DNA of 64,000 bases from positions 1 to 64,000 of the forward strand of contig NZ_CANRNX010000003.1 in the NCBI RefSeq assembly GCF_947632075.1. Reading direction: 5' to 3'. The position numbers and the translations under genes were made by a program. The DNA is from an uncultured Flavobacterium sp. GTDB lineage: Bacteria > Bacteroidota > Bacteroidia > Flavobacteriales > Flavobacteriaceae. This document shows, one piece after another, positions 43,504 through 52,810 of the stretch. Below the pieces are notes generated by a model. It saw only the letters and a list, made by a program, of their open reading frames with translations, was not told where the DNA came from and searched no databases. Each line of letters begins with the position of its first letter. Position 1 is the first letter of the stretch.

Positions 43504-44697
43504 ATGTTTAAACAAAAACTAAAACCATTCGTTGCAGCTTTAATTATTGCTTTAGGTGTTTCTGGAAATACTTTGGCTCAAGATAATTTAGTAAACGCTG
43601 TTAAAAATAATCAAAGTGCAAATAGTAAAGAATTATTCACTTTTACAGACGTAATCAATTTAGAAACCACTCCGGTTAAAGACCAAGGTTCATCTGGAAC
43701 TTGTTGGTCATATTCAGGAAATTCATTTATTGAATCTGAAATGATTCGTAAAGGAAAAAAGCCGGTTGAATTAGCTCAAATTTACACAGCGCGTAACGCT
43801 TATATAGAAAAAGGAAAAATGTATGTTAAAATGCATGGAAATGTTGAACTTGGAGAAGGCGGGCAATTTCATGATGTAATGAATACGTACAAAAAATACG
43901 GTGCAGTTCCACGTGAAGTTTATACAGGTTTAAGTGAAGGGCAAACAAGAAATAATTTTTCTGAAATGTCTAAAATGAATGAAGCTATTTTAGGGTCAAT
44001 CATTAAAAATGAAAAACTTTCAGACAATTGGTTAGAAGCATATACGGCTGTGATTGATACCTATTTAGGTCAAGCTCCAAAAGAGTTTATGTACGAAGGT
44101 AAAAAATACACACCAAAATCATTTGCAGATGAAGTAGTTGGAATCAATCCTGATGATTATATTGAAATTTCTTCATTTAAAGAATATCCATATTATTCAA
44201 AATTTGTTTTATTAGTTCCAGACAATTGGTCTTTTGATTTAGTTTACAACGTTAAAATGAATGAATTAGTAGATATTGTTGATAACGCATTAAAAGAAGG
44301 TTATACTGTAGCTTGGGCTGGTGACGTTTCTGAAAAAGGTTTCAGTTGGAAAAACGGAATTGCTTATATTCCTGAAATCAATTTCACTTCAATGACACCA
44401 GAGCAAAAAGCAGAAATGTTCAATGGTCCAAAATCTGAGAAAAAAGTTTCAGAAGATGATCGTCAAAAAGCTTTTGACAATTATGAAACAACAGATGATC
44501 ACGGTATGCACATTGTTGGAATTGCAAAAGACCAAAACGGTAAAGAATATTATATTGTAAAAAATTCTTGGGGACTATCTAACGATCATCAAGGTTATTT
44601 ATACATGACAAAAGAATATATGAAATATAAAGCAACTGCGATTATGGTTAACAAAAATGCTGTTCCAAAAGCAATTGCAAAAAAATTATCGTTATAA
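43504..44697 (+). CDS. Exported C1-family cysteine peptidase (bleomycin hydrolase/PepC-like)
   Basis: A 397-aa papain-fold peptidase with a signal peptide (GNTLAQ). The catalytic residues are C67 (QGSSGTCWSYS), H333 (TDDHGMH) and N354 (VKNSWG), the C1 triad. The segment GGQFHDVMNTYKKYGAVP matches bleomycin hydrolase/aminopeptidase C. Unlike cytosolic PepC it is exported, so a periplasmic or outer-membrane peptide-processing role is likely. It follows the S9 peptidase but has its own terminator behind it. Confidence 0.9.
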   Translation: MFKQKLKPFVAALIIALGVSGNTLAQDNLVNAVKNNQSANSKELFTFTDVINLETTPVKDQGSSGTCWSYSGNSFIESEMIRKGKKPVELAQIYTARNAYIEKGKMYVKMHGNVELGEGGQFHDVMNTYKKYGAVPREVYTGLSEGQTRNNFSEMSKMNEAILGSIIKNEKLSDNWLEAYTAVIDTYLGQAPKEFMYEGKKYTPKSFADEVVGINPDDYIEISSFKEYPYYSKFVLLVPDNWSFDLVYNVKMNELVDIVDNALKEGYTVAWAGDVSEKGFSWKNGIAYIPEINFTSMTPEQKAEMFNGPKSEKKVSEDDRQKAFDNYETTDDHGMHIVGIAKDQNGKEYYIVKNSWGLSNDHQGYLYMTKEYMKYKATAIMVNKNAVPKAIAKKLSL

Positions 44698-44706
44698 TTT
44701 TATTCA

Positions 44707-44736
44707 AAAAAAGAGATGCCCAAACATCTCTTTTTT
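44707..44736 (+). terminator. Intrinsic terminator of the C1 peptidase gene
   Basis: A 12-bp perfect stem (arms 44707-44718 and 44725-44736, AGAGATG/CATCTCT) flanked by A and T runs. Confidence 0.85.
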
Positions 44737-44753
44737 AATTTAAAACAAAAACT

Positions 44754-45713
44754 ATGAGTAAAGATTCTTTAAATATAATCAAAGATTCTGTTTCGTTAAG
44801 AGATACTATTACCTTAGCCGGACAGAAAAAACATATCATCGAAGCAATCAAACCAGATCACGTAAAAGAAGGTGTTACACAACATATTTCTGAAGTTTCA
44901 GATTATTTTGAAAAAGTGATTGCTATGTCATTAAACGCGATTCCTGAACTTTTTAAAGGCTTCTTATTTTTAATGTTTGGATTATTTATAATTCGAACTA
45001 CTTTAAAAATTGTAAAATCAAGATTTGAAAAGCGAAATGTAGACATCTCATTAAGAGGATTCTTATTATCAATCATCAAATTCGTTTTATATGCTTTATT
45101 AGTTCTTTCTGTAGCAGCAAATTTAGGTTTTGAAATGACTGCAATTTTAGGAGCTTTATCAGGTTTAGTATTAGCAGTTGGTTTAGCGCTTCAAGGTTCA
45201 CTTTCAAATTTTGCTGGTGGAGTTTTAATTCTATTATTCCGTCCGTTTGAAGTTGGAGATTACATCGAAAACAATTCTGGCACAGATGGTACGGTTGATA
45301 AAATTGATTTACTTTACACTTCATTAACCACTTCAAATGGAATAAAAGTTTTCAGTCCGAACGGAGCTTTAGCTAATTCAGTAATTAAAAACTTTACAAA
45401 AATTACTAATCGACGTTTCGAATACACCATCGGAATTGGATATGAAGATAATATTAAAACAGCTCGAACAATAATTTTTAATATTTTAACTAATGATGAG
45501 CGTGTACTTAAAACACCTGTTCCAGAAGTTTTTGTTGATGAGTTAGCGGATAGTTCTGTAAACTTAACCATTAGAGGTTGGACTTTAAAAACTGATTATT
45601 GGGCAACAAGAAATAGTTTGCAAGAAGAGATTAAAAATGAATTGGATAAAGCAGGAATTTCAATTCCGTATCCACAAAGAGAAATGCATATCATTTCTGA
45701 AAAAGATAAATAA
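44754..45713 (+). CDS. Mechanosensitive ion channel, MscS family
   Basis: A small-conductance mechanosensitive channel, 319 aa. Three helices lie at about 62-80, 100-122 and 125-155. The pore-lining TM3 has the glycine/alanine packing pattern ALSGLVLAVGLALQGSLSNFAGGVLIL. The beta-domain follows (FRPFEVGDYIE; SPNGALANSVIKNFT) and then the C-terminal alpha/beta vestibule domain ending in IPYPQREMHI. An extra N-terminal cytoplasmic/periplasmic segment of about 60 residues precedes TM1. It is a pressure-release valve and is monocistronic. Confidence 0.93.
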   Translation: MSKDSLNIIKDSVSLRDTITLAGQKKHIIEAIKPDHVKEGVTQHISEVSDYFEKVIAMSLNAIPELFKGFLFLMFGLFIIRTTLKIVKSRFEKRNVDISLRGFLLSIIKFVLYALLVLSVAANLGFEMTAILGALSGLVLAVGLALQGSLSNFAGGVLILLFRPFEVGDYIENNSGTDGTVDKIDLLYTSLTTSNGIKVFSPNGALANSVIKNFTKITNRRFEYTIGIGYEDNIKTARTIIFNILTNDERVLKTPVPEVFVDELADSSVNLTIRGWTLKTDYWATRNSLQEEIKNELDKAGISIPYPQREMHIISEKDK

Positions 45714-45741
45714 AAAAAGCAAGCTTAAAGCTTGCTTTTTT
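45713..45741. terminator. Bidirectional intrinsic terminator
   Basis: Arms 45713-45725 and 45729-45741 (AGCAAGCT/AGCTTGCT) with A6/T6 ends, between the convergent mscS-type and tex genes. Confidence 0.9.
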
Positions 45742-45742
45742 A

Positions 45743-47869
45743 TTATAAAACCATCGTTAACTGTAAACGTTTTTTAGCTACATCAACTTCTAAAACCTTT
45801 ACTTGAACGTGTTGATGCAATTTAACAACTTCATTTACGTCACTCACAAAACCGTCTTTAAGTTGCGAAATGTGAACCAAACCACCTTCTTTAATTCCAA
45901 TGTCAACAAAACATCCAAAATTGGTAATGTTATTCACAATTCCGTTGTAAATATTTCCAACAACCACATCGTTAATCGTTTTTAAATTAGCATCAAACTC
46001 TAAAACTTTAACATTCTTACGCGGATCAATTCCTGGTTTTTCTAACTCTTTAACCAAATCTTGTAAATACAAAATTCCAAAATCGTTAGACACATATTTT
46101 TGTAAATCTATTTTAGCAATCAACTCTTTATTTCCTATTAAATCAGTTAAAGAAACTTTTAAATATTTTGCCATCTTTTCTACCAATGCATAAGCTTCTG
46201 GGTGAACCGAAGAATTATCTAACGGATGTTCCGCATTAAAAATTCGAACAAAAGCAGCTGCTTGTTGATATGCTTTTTCACCTAAACGAGGCACTTTTTT
46301 CAACTGTTTTCTGTTGGTAAAAGCACCATTTTCTGCACGGAAATTCACTATATTTTCAGCCATTTTCTCACCAATACCCGAAACATAACTCAATAACGAT
46401 TTACTTGCGGTATTTAAGTTCACTCCTACTTTATTCACCGAACGCATCACCACAGCATCTAACTCGTTTTTCAATAAGGTTTGATCAACATCGTGTTGGT
46501 ATTGCCCTACTCCAATTGATTTTGGATCAATCTTCACCAATTCTGCTAACGGATCTTGTAAACGACGACCGATTGAAACCGCTCCACGAACCGTTACATC
46601 GTAATTCGGAAATTCATCACGAGCAATTTTAGAAGCCGAATAAACCGAAGCTCCAGCTTCACTAACCACAAATACTTGAATTGGATTATCGAAAGCTATC
46701 TTTTTAATGAAAAATTCCGTTTCTCTAGAAGCTGTTCCATTTCCGATAGCAATTGCATCAATCTTGTAGGAATTGGCCATAGAACGCACTTTTTTAATAG
46801 CCATTGTGGTATCTTTTTGTGGTGCGTGTGGAAAAATAGTTTCGTTATATAACAAATTTCCGTTTTCATCAATACAAACTACTTTACAACCTGTTTTAAA
46901 ACCAGGATCAATAGCTAAAACGCGTTTCTCCCCTAACGGAGCAGATAATAACAACTGCGTTAAGTTTTCTGAAAATACCCCAATAGATTGCAAATCGGCT
47001 TTTAATTTAGCTTCTTGTAAAACTTCGTTAGAAAGCGTTGGTTCTAATAAACGTTTGAACGAATCGGCAATAGCTTTTTCGATATGAACAGTCGTTTCAT
47101 GATTCGGATTTTTTATAATCGTTTCTTGCATAAAAGCCAAAGCTTCTTCTTTATCGATAGCCACATCCAACTTAACAAAACCTTCGTTAGTTGCACGTAA
47201 CATAGCCAATAAACGGTGTGATGGCGCTTTTAATAACGATTCGCTCCAATCAAAATATTGCTCGTATTTAGAAGCTCCTTCTTCCTCTTTCTTAGCTTTA
47301 ACTACTTTAGTTGAAACGGTTGAATTACGCTGATATTTTCTACGTAAAGCTTTACGAACAAACATGTTTTCGTTAATCCATTCAGCCATAATATCGCGTG
47401 CTCCTTGTAAAGCATCGTCTTCATTGGCTACTTTATCATTTAAATATTTCGATGAAACAAAATCTAAATCGTTTACATTTTGTGACATCAACATTTTAGC
47501 CAAAGGTTCTAAACCGTTTTCACGAGCGGTATCGGCTTTGGTTTTACGTTTCTTTTTGTACGGAAGGTAAATATCTTCAAGTTCAGTTAAATCGTAACTT
47601 GCTTCGATTTTAGCTTTTAAAACATCTGTTAATTGATTTTGCTCTTCAATTGATTTTAAAATAGCTTCTTTACGTTTAATGATTTCTTGATAACGAGCTG
47701 AAGTTTTAGCAATCGTTTCAATCTGAACCTCATCTAAATTACCAGTTTGATCTTTTCTGTATCGAGAAATAAACGGAATCGTAGCATCTTCTGCTAAAAG
47801 TCGCAACGTATTTTCTATATTTTGGGGAGGAGTTTGTAAAAACTGTTGGATATATTGAATTACATTCAT
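45743..47869 (-). CDS. tex: Tex family RNA-binding transcription accessory protein
   Basis: A 708-aa cytoplasmic protein related to Spt6. I choose the ATG at 47869 (MNVIQYIQQF); the 37 extra upstream residues of the open frame are low-complexity and would run through the divergent promoter region. Domains in order: N-terminal helical region, YqgF/RuvX-like RNase H fold (about 315-440; VLAIDPGFKTGCK), helix-hairpin-helix (about 480-560; LNTASKSLLSYVSGIG) and C-terminal S1 (about 635-705; GCFVDIGIKEGGLVHISQL). It likely affects transcription elongation or RNA turnover. Confidence 0.93.
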   Translation of the reverse strand: MNVIQYIQQFLQTPPQNIENTLRLLAEDATIPFISRYRKDQTGNLDEVQIETIAKTSARYQEIIKRKEAILKSIEEQNQLTDVLKAKIEASYDLTELEDIYLPYKKKRKTKADTARENGLEPLAKMLMSQNVNDLDFVSSKYLNDKVANEDDALQGARDIMAEWINENMFVRKALRRKYQRNSTVSTKVVKAKKEEEGASKYEQYFDWSESLLKAPSHRLLAMLRATNEGFVKLDVAIDKEEALAFMQETIIKNPNHETTVHIEKAIADSFKRLLEPTLSNEVLQEAKLKADLQSIGVFSENLTQLLLSAPLGEKRVLAIDPGFKTGCKVVCIDENGNLLYNETIFPHAPQKDTTMAIKKVRSMANSYKIDAIAIGNGTASRETEFFIKKIAFDNPIQVFVVSEAGASVYSASKIARDEFPNYDVTVRGAVSIGRRLQDPLAELVKIDPKSIGVGQYQHDVDQTLLKNELDAVVMRSVNKVGVNLNTASKSLLSYVSGIGEKMAENIVNFRAENGAFTNRKQLKKVPRLGEKAYQQAAAFVRIFNAEHPLDNSSVHPEAYALVEKMAKYLKVSLTDLIGNKELIAKIDLQKYVSNDFGILYLQDLVKELEKPGIDPRKNVKVLEFDANLKTINDVVVGNIYNGIVNNITNFGCFVDIGIKEGGLVHISQLKDGFVSDVNEVVKLHQHVQVKVLEVDVAKKRLQLTMVL

Positions 47870-47896
47870 CGTGTGGGATTTAAAAAGCGAAAATAC

Positions 47897-47904
47897 TACC
47901 TTTG
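47897..47904 (+). promoter_or_regulatory. -7 box for the DUF1294 gene
   Basis: TACCTTTG matches TAnnTTTG, 16 bp before the ATG at 47921, in the short gap between the divergent tex and DUF1294 genes. Confidence 0.5.
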
Positions 47905-47920
47905 TATCAATTTTAATAAT

Positions 47921-48184
47921 ATGAAATACGTATTTCTTTATTTTATCATCGTTAATTATATTGCTTTTAGCATGTTTCATTTAGACAAGAAACGTGCTAC
48001 AAAGGGCAAAGCACGTATTTCTGAAAAAAGCTTACTAACCATTTGTGGTTTTGGTGGCAGCTTTGGCGCTTGGTTAGCGATGAAAAACTTTAATCATAAA
48101 ACACGAAAAAATAGTTTTAAGATTCCGTTTTATATTATTGTGGTTACTCAAGCAGTGATTCTATTTTTTGTTTTTAGAAGATAA
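47921..48184 (+). CDS. DUF1294 small membrane protein
   Basis: An 87-aa integral membrane protein of the DUF1294 family. I use the ATG at 47921 rather than a longer frame from 47846 that would start inside tex. It has two or three hydrophobic helices. The family motif YIAFSMFHLDKKRA (usually Y-x-x-M-x-DKxxA) is followed by RISEKSLLTICGFGGSFGAWLAM and the KTRKNSF segment. Its role is unknown; in some bacteria the domain is fused to a cold-shock domain, not seen here. Confidence 0.85.
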   Translation: MKYVFLYFIIVNYIAFSMFHLDKKRATKGKARISEKSLLTICGFGGSFGAWLAMKNFNHKTRKNSFKIPFYIIVVTQAVILFFVFRR

Positions 48185-48304
48185 AATCTAATTCGTAAAA
48201 ATCAACTAATCTCAGACTACATATTGCACATTAAATTTAGTTAGTTTAAATTTAAGTAATATTAAAAACTCAGTTTAACTTAAATAATTTAGATTATACA
48301 TGAT

Positions 48305-49657
48305 ATGCATATTGATAACAGAATGATTTTTTCAATTCCTAAGAAAATAATTAGTTGGCAAAAACGCTCACCTTTTTTAATTCTTATTTTAGCTGCAATA
48401 GTTGGTGCATTCACTGGTTTATTGGGATCATTATTTCAACTTACGCTTAATTTCATCTTAAATTGGCATGAAATATTTTCGAAAGATTCATCAGAATTTC
48501 CTTATTCAATCAACTATTTTTTAATATTTATAATTGCAGCCCTTATGGGTGCTTTATCTTATTTTTTAGTCAGAAAATATGCACCAGAAGCAAGTGGCTC
48601 GGGTATTCCTGAAGTTGAAGGAGCTTTAATGGATAAAAGACCAATTCGTTGGTGGCGTGTTTTACCAGTAAAATTCTTTGGAGGTTTAGCAGCTCTTGGC
48701 AGTGGAATGATTTTAGGAAGAGAAGGACCTACGGTTCAAATTGGAGCTAATTTAGGAAAAATGGTTTCTGATAGTTGTAAACTTGAAAATAAAGAATTAC
48801 AACATACACTGATTTCAGCAGGTGCTGGTGCAGGAATTACAACAGCATTTAATGCTCCGCTTGGTGGAATTTTATTTGTGATAGAAGAAATGCGTGAAGA
48901 ATTCTCTTATACCAAGACTTCAATTTTAGCTGTTTTTATTGGATGTATTTCCGCGTGTATATCCTATCAGTTAATTATAAATTCCAATCCAATTTTATCC
49001 ATTCCAACAGCCCAATCTGTTCCCATAAATAGCTTATGGATTTTTATTATTCTTGGATTAATATTAGGAATTATAGGTACTTGTTCTAATTTTTTAATTT
49101 TAAAAACACGTACTCTGCTACAAACATTTTATAATAAAAATAATTATTACTTTATTTTAACTGGAGCAGTTTTAGCAGGAATTTCTGGATTATTATATTC
49201 ATTTCGTTCAGAATTAGCTGGAGATGGTTTTAATGTTATTCCAAAAGTAGTTGAAGGTTTCTATGGATTATATCCATTATTTCTTATTTTGATATTTAGA
49301 TTCTTTGCTACTATTATCTCATTTGGTTCTGGAGCTCCAGGTGGAATTTTTTCACCAACTATGGCTTTAGGAGCAATAATTGGAGTATTGTTTGGTTTTA
49401 TTGTACAAGATTTTTTACCTAGTCATGACATAAATTTAGCAACATTTACAATTTTAGCAATGGCAGGTTTATTTGCTGCAACCATTAGAGCACCACTTAC
49501 GGGAATTGTAATTGTAATGGAAATGACTAATAGCTTTATGTTGATTTTACCTTTAATTTTCACCTGTACAGCTGCTTCTTTCATGGCTCAAACTTTAGGA
49601 GCCTCGCCTTTGTATTCAGCTATTCTTCAGACTACATTGAAAAACAAGAACAATTAA
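48305..49657 (+). CDS. clcA: ClC-family chloride/proton antiporter
   Basis: A dimeric inner-membrane ClC protein, 450 aa. Selectivity-filter motifs GSGIPEVEG, GREGPTVQIG and GGIFSPTMALG are intact. The gating glutamate E140 matches E. coli ClcA E148. The internal proton glutamate E195 (VIEEM) matches E203, at the same 8-residue offset. Having both glutamates argues for Cl-/H+ exchange rather than a passive channel. There are no C-terminal CBS domains. Possibly involved in acid resistance, along with the nearby oxalate decarboxylase; that link is inferred. Confidence 0.93.
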   Translation: MHIDNRMIFSIPKKIISWQKRSPFLILILAAIVGAFTGLLGSLFQLTLNFILNWHEIFSKDSSEFPYSINYFLIFIIAALMGALSYFLVRKYAPEASGSGIPEVEGALMDKRPIRWWRVLPVKFFGGLAALGSGMILGREGPTVQIGANLGKMVSDSCKLENKELQHTLISAGAGAGITTAFNAPLGGILFVIEEMREEFSYTKTSILAVFIGCISACISYQLIINSNPILSIPTAQSVPINSLWIFIILGLILGIIGTCSNFLILKTRTLLQTFYNKNNYYFILTGAVLAGISGLLYSFRSELAGDGFNVIPKVVEGFYGLYPLFLILIFRFFATIISFGSGAPGGIFSPTMALGAIIGVLFGFIVQDFLPSHDINLATFTILAMAGLFAATIRAPLTGIVIVMEMTNSFMLILPLIFTCTAASFMAQTLGASPLYSAILQTTLKNKNN

Positions 49658-49667
49658 TAAAAAACAG

Positions 49668-49705
49668 AAAACACCACACTTAAAATATTATAAGTGAGGT
49701 GTTTT
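49668..49705. terminator. Bidirectional terminator
   Basis: Arms 49668-49682 and 49691-49705 (AAAACACC/GGTGTTTT core) pair with one mismatch, followed by T-rich sequence. It lies between convergent clcA and the AEC transporter. Confidence 0.75.
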
Positions 49706-49734
49706 TTAAAATTTTATAAATACTATAATTTAGC

Positions 49735-50697
49735 TTAACTACTTAATGTTTTTGCAAGGTAAACCCATGCTGGTGCAGCAATAATAAACCCGATTACACT
49801 TACTGCAAGACTTGATGTTGCTTGACGTGTATAAACATTATATTTTCCGGAAATGATTACCCCAGAAAATGCCGGTGGTAACGCAACAGCTAAAACTAGC
49901 ATTTGCAGTACCAAAGTACTTAAACCAAATAAAAGTCCAACACCTAAGAAAATACCAGGCATTAAAACTAGTTTGAAGAAGGTGTTATAAGCAATTTCCC
50001 AATCCAGTTCAAATTTATATGCAGCAAGTGTAAGTCCGGCTGCAAAAACAGCAACACTTGAATTTGCTTGTGCAAGTAAACTAAATGTAGGATCGATTTG
50101 AGGAGGTAATTTAATTCCAACAAGTACTAAAACAACAGCAAGAAGTGGCGCCCAAACAACAGGTTGCTTTAAAGAATCAAGAATAGCACTTCCTTGTCCT
50201 TTAGTATTCTGATCAGTATTGTTACTACCCGAATTCAGTAAATATAATCCAATTGGAAGTGTTATTGCATTTACAACAATAGCAACAATAGCAACAACCA
50301 AACCAGTTTCAATTCCTGTTCCGTAAAGCGGATCAAGAATAGCATATCCAAGAAATCCGATAGTTGGCGAACCAGCTACAAGAGCACAAACAGCAGATTC
50401 AGCTTTAGTACGTTTAAAAAACCATTGCATCGTATAGTAAGAAACCATAAACAATACAACCAAACCTACAACTGATATGATAGTTAAGGTTGCATTTTCA
50501 AACAACATTTTTCTATCTGCTTTAACAATTGAGATAAACAAGGCCGCGGGTAAAGCGTAATCTAAAACAAGTTTATTAAATACTTGTGATTGACCTTCTT
50601 GAAAGACATTTTTTTTTCCGCTGATATATCCTATAGCCATAATAACTAAAATTGGAATCAGGTCTGAAAAAAGCATCTTCGACATAAAATCTTCCAT
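49735..50697 (-). CDS. AEC (auxin efflux carrier) family transporter
   Basis: A 320-aa inner-membrane protein with about 10 helices in two inverted halves. Family landmarks are [14 protein letters not shown] at the N-terminus, [15 protein letters not shown], and the late [19 protein letters not shown] (the conserved P-x-x-x crossover). Bacterial members such as MdcF/MleP-type permeases carry malonate, malate or other dicarboxylates. It lies 97 nt downstream of an oxalate decarboxylase on the same strand, so oxalate or formate transport is a plausible inference. Confidence 0.85.
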   Translation of the reverse strand: MEDFMSKMLFSDLIPILVIMAIGYISGKKNVFQEGQSQVFNKLVLDYALPAALFISIVKADRKMLFENATLTIISVVGLVVLFMVSYYTMQWFFKRTKAESAVCALVAGSPTIGFLGYAILDPLYGTGIETGLVVAIVAIVVNAITLPIGLYLLNSGSNNTDQNTKGQGSAILDSLKQPVVWAPLLAVVLVLVGIKLPPQIDPTFSLLAQANSSVAVFAAGLTLAAYKFELDWEIAYNTFFKLVLMPGIFLGVGLLFGLSTLVLQMLVLAVALPPAFSGVIISGKYNVYTRQATSSLAVSVIGFIIAAPAWVYLAKTLSS

Positions 50698-50794
50698 ATA
50701 CAGTTCTTTTATTAAAGTTTATAAAAAAACTGATCCAGTAATAACAAACAAAATGTAATACAGGATCAGTTATTTCTTATTAAATTCAATCCGA

Positions 50795-51925
50795 TTAACC
50801 TTTAACGATTGTTTGGTATTTCTGACGTAAAGAAGAAATAAACGGTTCTTCGATATCTAAATGTCCAGTTACCAAATCTTTTGGTGTAAGAGCTAACCAG
50901 TTATTAAGTGAAACATCGCTATAACGTCCTTTATGGAAAACGTTTAGTACTCGTACTGGCTCTGTTCCGATGTTTTCGATGTAATGCGTTAAAGTTCTTG
51001 GTACATAACCAACATCTCCGGCAACAAAATCAAAAGTTCTTGCATTGTTTACAGCATCAAAAACTGTCATACGAGCTTGTCCGCTAATATAATATTGTAG
51101 TTCATCTGCATCTGGATGCCAGTGAATTTCGCGCATTCCACCTGGCTCTAAATCAATAATAAGCGTTGCAAGATCTGTAACTTCAAAAGTTTGATTATCT
51201 ATTAATTGAGTCGCTCCACCTTCAAATGTTTTTCTAGGTTCTTTAGATGCTTTGAAAACATACTTATTGGTAAAATTAACAGCACCTAATTCTTTACGAA
51301 CTTCTTCAAGCGGTCCAGGAACAGGAAGACGGAAAATATATTTTTCACTAGCCGGAATTCCGTCAAAAGCACTTTCTGCTACACCGAAGTTTTTAGCTAA
51401 AACCTCTTTAGGAGTATGAGCAAAAAGCTCAGTTAATAAAAGGGTTTGATTTTCAGAAAAATTACCATCATTAAATACAAGTACAAATTCAGTACCTTCT
51501 TCTAAACCTTGAATAGCATGAGGAAAACCAGGAGGCGCATACCAAAGATCACCTTCTTCTAAATCTTCAATTAAAACATTTCTTTTATCATCTATTAAAT
51601 AGAATCTTACTTTACCTTGAAGAACATAAGCCCACTCACCTTCTTTATGCCAATGAAGTTCACGTGTTACTCCAGCAGGAAGTCGCATATTCACAATAGC
51701 CATTTCTTCCATACTTCCCATCTCTCTTTGGGTTACTTCTCGTGCCCAACCACCATCTTCTAAACGATTGTGTGCCATTGCAAATGGGAATTTTAAATTA
51801 GGAATACCACCGTGGTCTGTTTCTGGAGGTAACAAAATATCTGGGTTTTGTTTTTCGACTTCATGATTACGAGGTCCTACAATATCTGCTCCTTGAGCTC
51901 CGCGAATAGGTTGTTTGTCTTTCAT
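50795..51925 (-). CDS. oxdC: Bicupin oxalate decarboxylase
   Basis: A Mn-dependent enzyme converting oxalate to formate and CO2 (376 aa). Two cupin domains are intact. Site 1 has H91, H93, E97, H136 and site 2 has H268, H270, E275, H314. These match B. subtilis OxdC H95/H97/E101/H140 and H273/H275/E280/H319. The flexible lid reads SENQT with the catalytic E158 (OxdC E162), and R88 matches R92. The lid Glu favours decarboxylase over oxidase chemistry. No signal peptide, so it is cytoplasmic. Decarboxylation consumes a proton and can aid acid tolerance. Confidence 0.92.
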   Translation of the reverse strand: MKDKQPIRGAQGADIVGPRNHEVEKQNPDILLPPETDHGGIPNLKFPFAMAHNRLEDGGWAREVTQREMGSMEEMAIVNMRLPAGVTRELHWHKEGEWAYVLQGKVRFYLIDDKRNVLIEDLEEGDLWYAPPGFPHAIQGLEEGTEFVLVFNDGNFSENQTLLLTELFAHTPKEVLAKNFGVAESAFDGIPASEKYIFRLPVPGPLEEVRKELGAVNFTNKYVFKASKEPRKTFEGGATQLIDNQTFEVTDLATLIIDLEPGGMREIHWHPDADELQYYISGQARMTVFDAVNNARTFDFVAGDVGYVPRTLTHYIENIGTEPVRVLNVFHKGRYSDVSLNNWLALTPKDLVTGHLDIEEPFISSLRQKYQTIVKG

Positions 51926-52081
51926 TGTTAGATTTTTTAATAATGTTTTTACTAAGTTAACTAAAAAAACAAACTTTTATAAAAAAAACAACAAATAAAT
52001 TAACATGTTTTTTTATATTTAAAATAAAAAATACATTACTTCAATATCTATATATAATGTATTAAAAAAAACAAAAAAAAA

Positions 52082-52103
52082 CGACTCATTTCTGAATCGG
52101 TTT
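52082..52103 (-). terminator. Terminator of the HTH-DUF4870 gene (copy A of a repeated hairpin)
   Basis: The 22-bp sequence around CGACTCATTTCTGAATCGG is identical at 52811-52832. On the minus strand the hairpin is followed by a run of Ts. It lies 7 bp after the gene's stop. Confidence 0.7.
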
Positions 52104-52109
52104 TTCTAA

Positions 52110-52682
52110 TTATCTAATAAAACGAATAATTGTAGGATAAAAATTCTTTAGCGTTCCTTTAGAAATTCGTATGGCATTTATAATAGGATAAATGAAATTG
52201 AAAATGTACAAAAACACAACACTAAGTAATAAACTTTCAAAACTTAACGGAGTTTCTAAATGGATGATTTTTCCGAATGCTCCAAAGAAAACCAATAAAA
52301 AAGAAATTACTGAATATAAAATCTGAAAATTTAAAATATTCTTTCCTTGTTTATCTACATTGTCAATTCTATTCTTATTGGTTAACCATAAAATTAATGG
52401 CAAAATAATATTTCCTAAAGGCAAAACAAAACCTAATAATACAGATAAATGCAACCAAATGACAAATGAATTATCTTGTGTTTTTTCAAAATTAACAATC
52501 TCATCTGGTGTTATTTCTAAAGCATCACATAATAATTTTAAAGTTGCTCCGCGAGGCGTAGTTTCGTTATTTTCGATACGTTGAATGGTACGAACATTTA
52601 CTTTAGAAAGTTCTGCTAATTGCTCTTGAGATAAAGCTTTTTGTTTTCTGATTTGTGAAATTTTAATTCCGATGGTTTCCAT
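52110..52682 (-). CDS. XRE-type HTH regulator with DUF4870 membrane domain
   Basis: A 190-aa protein. Residues 1-60 form an XRE/Cro helix-turn-helix (IGIKISQIRKQKALSQEQLAEL ... VNVRTIQRIENNETTPRG). Residues about 70-190 form a DUF4870-like domain with three membrane helices (VIWLHLSVLLGFVLPLGNIILPL; YSVISFLLVFFGAF). A DNA-binding domain fused to membrane helices suggests a membrane-tethered regulator. Its target is unknown. Direct and inverted repeats just upstream of its promoter (52742-52770) may be its own operator. Confidence 0.85.
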   Translation of the reverse strand: METIGIKISQIRKQKALSQEQLAELSKVNVRTIQRIENNETTPRGATLKLLCDALEITPDEIVNFEKTQDNSFVIWLHLSVLLGFVLPLGNIILPLILWLTNKNRIDNVDKQGKNILNFQILYSVISFLLVFFGAFGKIIHLETPLSFESLLLSVVFLYIFNFIYPIINAIRISKGTLKNFYPTIIRFIR

Positions 52683-52707
52683 AATTGATAGATTAAATTT
52701 TGTTTAG

Positions 52708-52715
52708 CAAAACTA
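52708..52715 (-). promoter_or_regulatory. -7 box for the HTH-DUF4870 gene
   Basis: The minus strand reads TAGTTTTG (TAnnTTTG), 25 bp from the start codon. Confidence 0.5.
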
Positions 52716-52741
52716 ATTTCAAATCGAAAAAAGACTTACGT

Positions 52742-52770
52742 CACAAAGCCGACATTTACCCGACATTTGT
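52742..52770. promoter_or_regulatory. Candidate operator with nested direct and inverted repeats
   Basis: CCGACATTT occurs twice, starting at 52749 and 52760 (11 bp apart), inside the inverted pair CACAAA (52742-52747) / TTTGTG (52765-52770). It lies 26 bp upstream of the regulator's -7 box. A binding site for the HTH protein is inferred. Confidence 0.4.
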
Positions 52771-52810
52771 GTCAAAGCTAACAAAATCAAGACTTTTATA
52801 AAAATTAAAC

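Noticed and set aside
47846-47920. Longer start for the DUF1294 gene
   Set aside because: It would begin inside the tex coding region and upstream of the -7 box at 47897-47904; the ATG at 47921 matches the family start.
47870-47980. Extra 37 N-terminal residues for Tex
   Set aside because: Low-complexity, would overlap the divergent gene, and Tex homologs start at the MNVIQYI-like residue coded at 47869.
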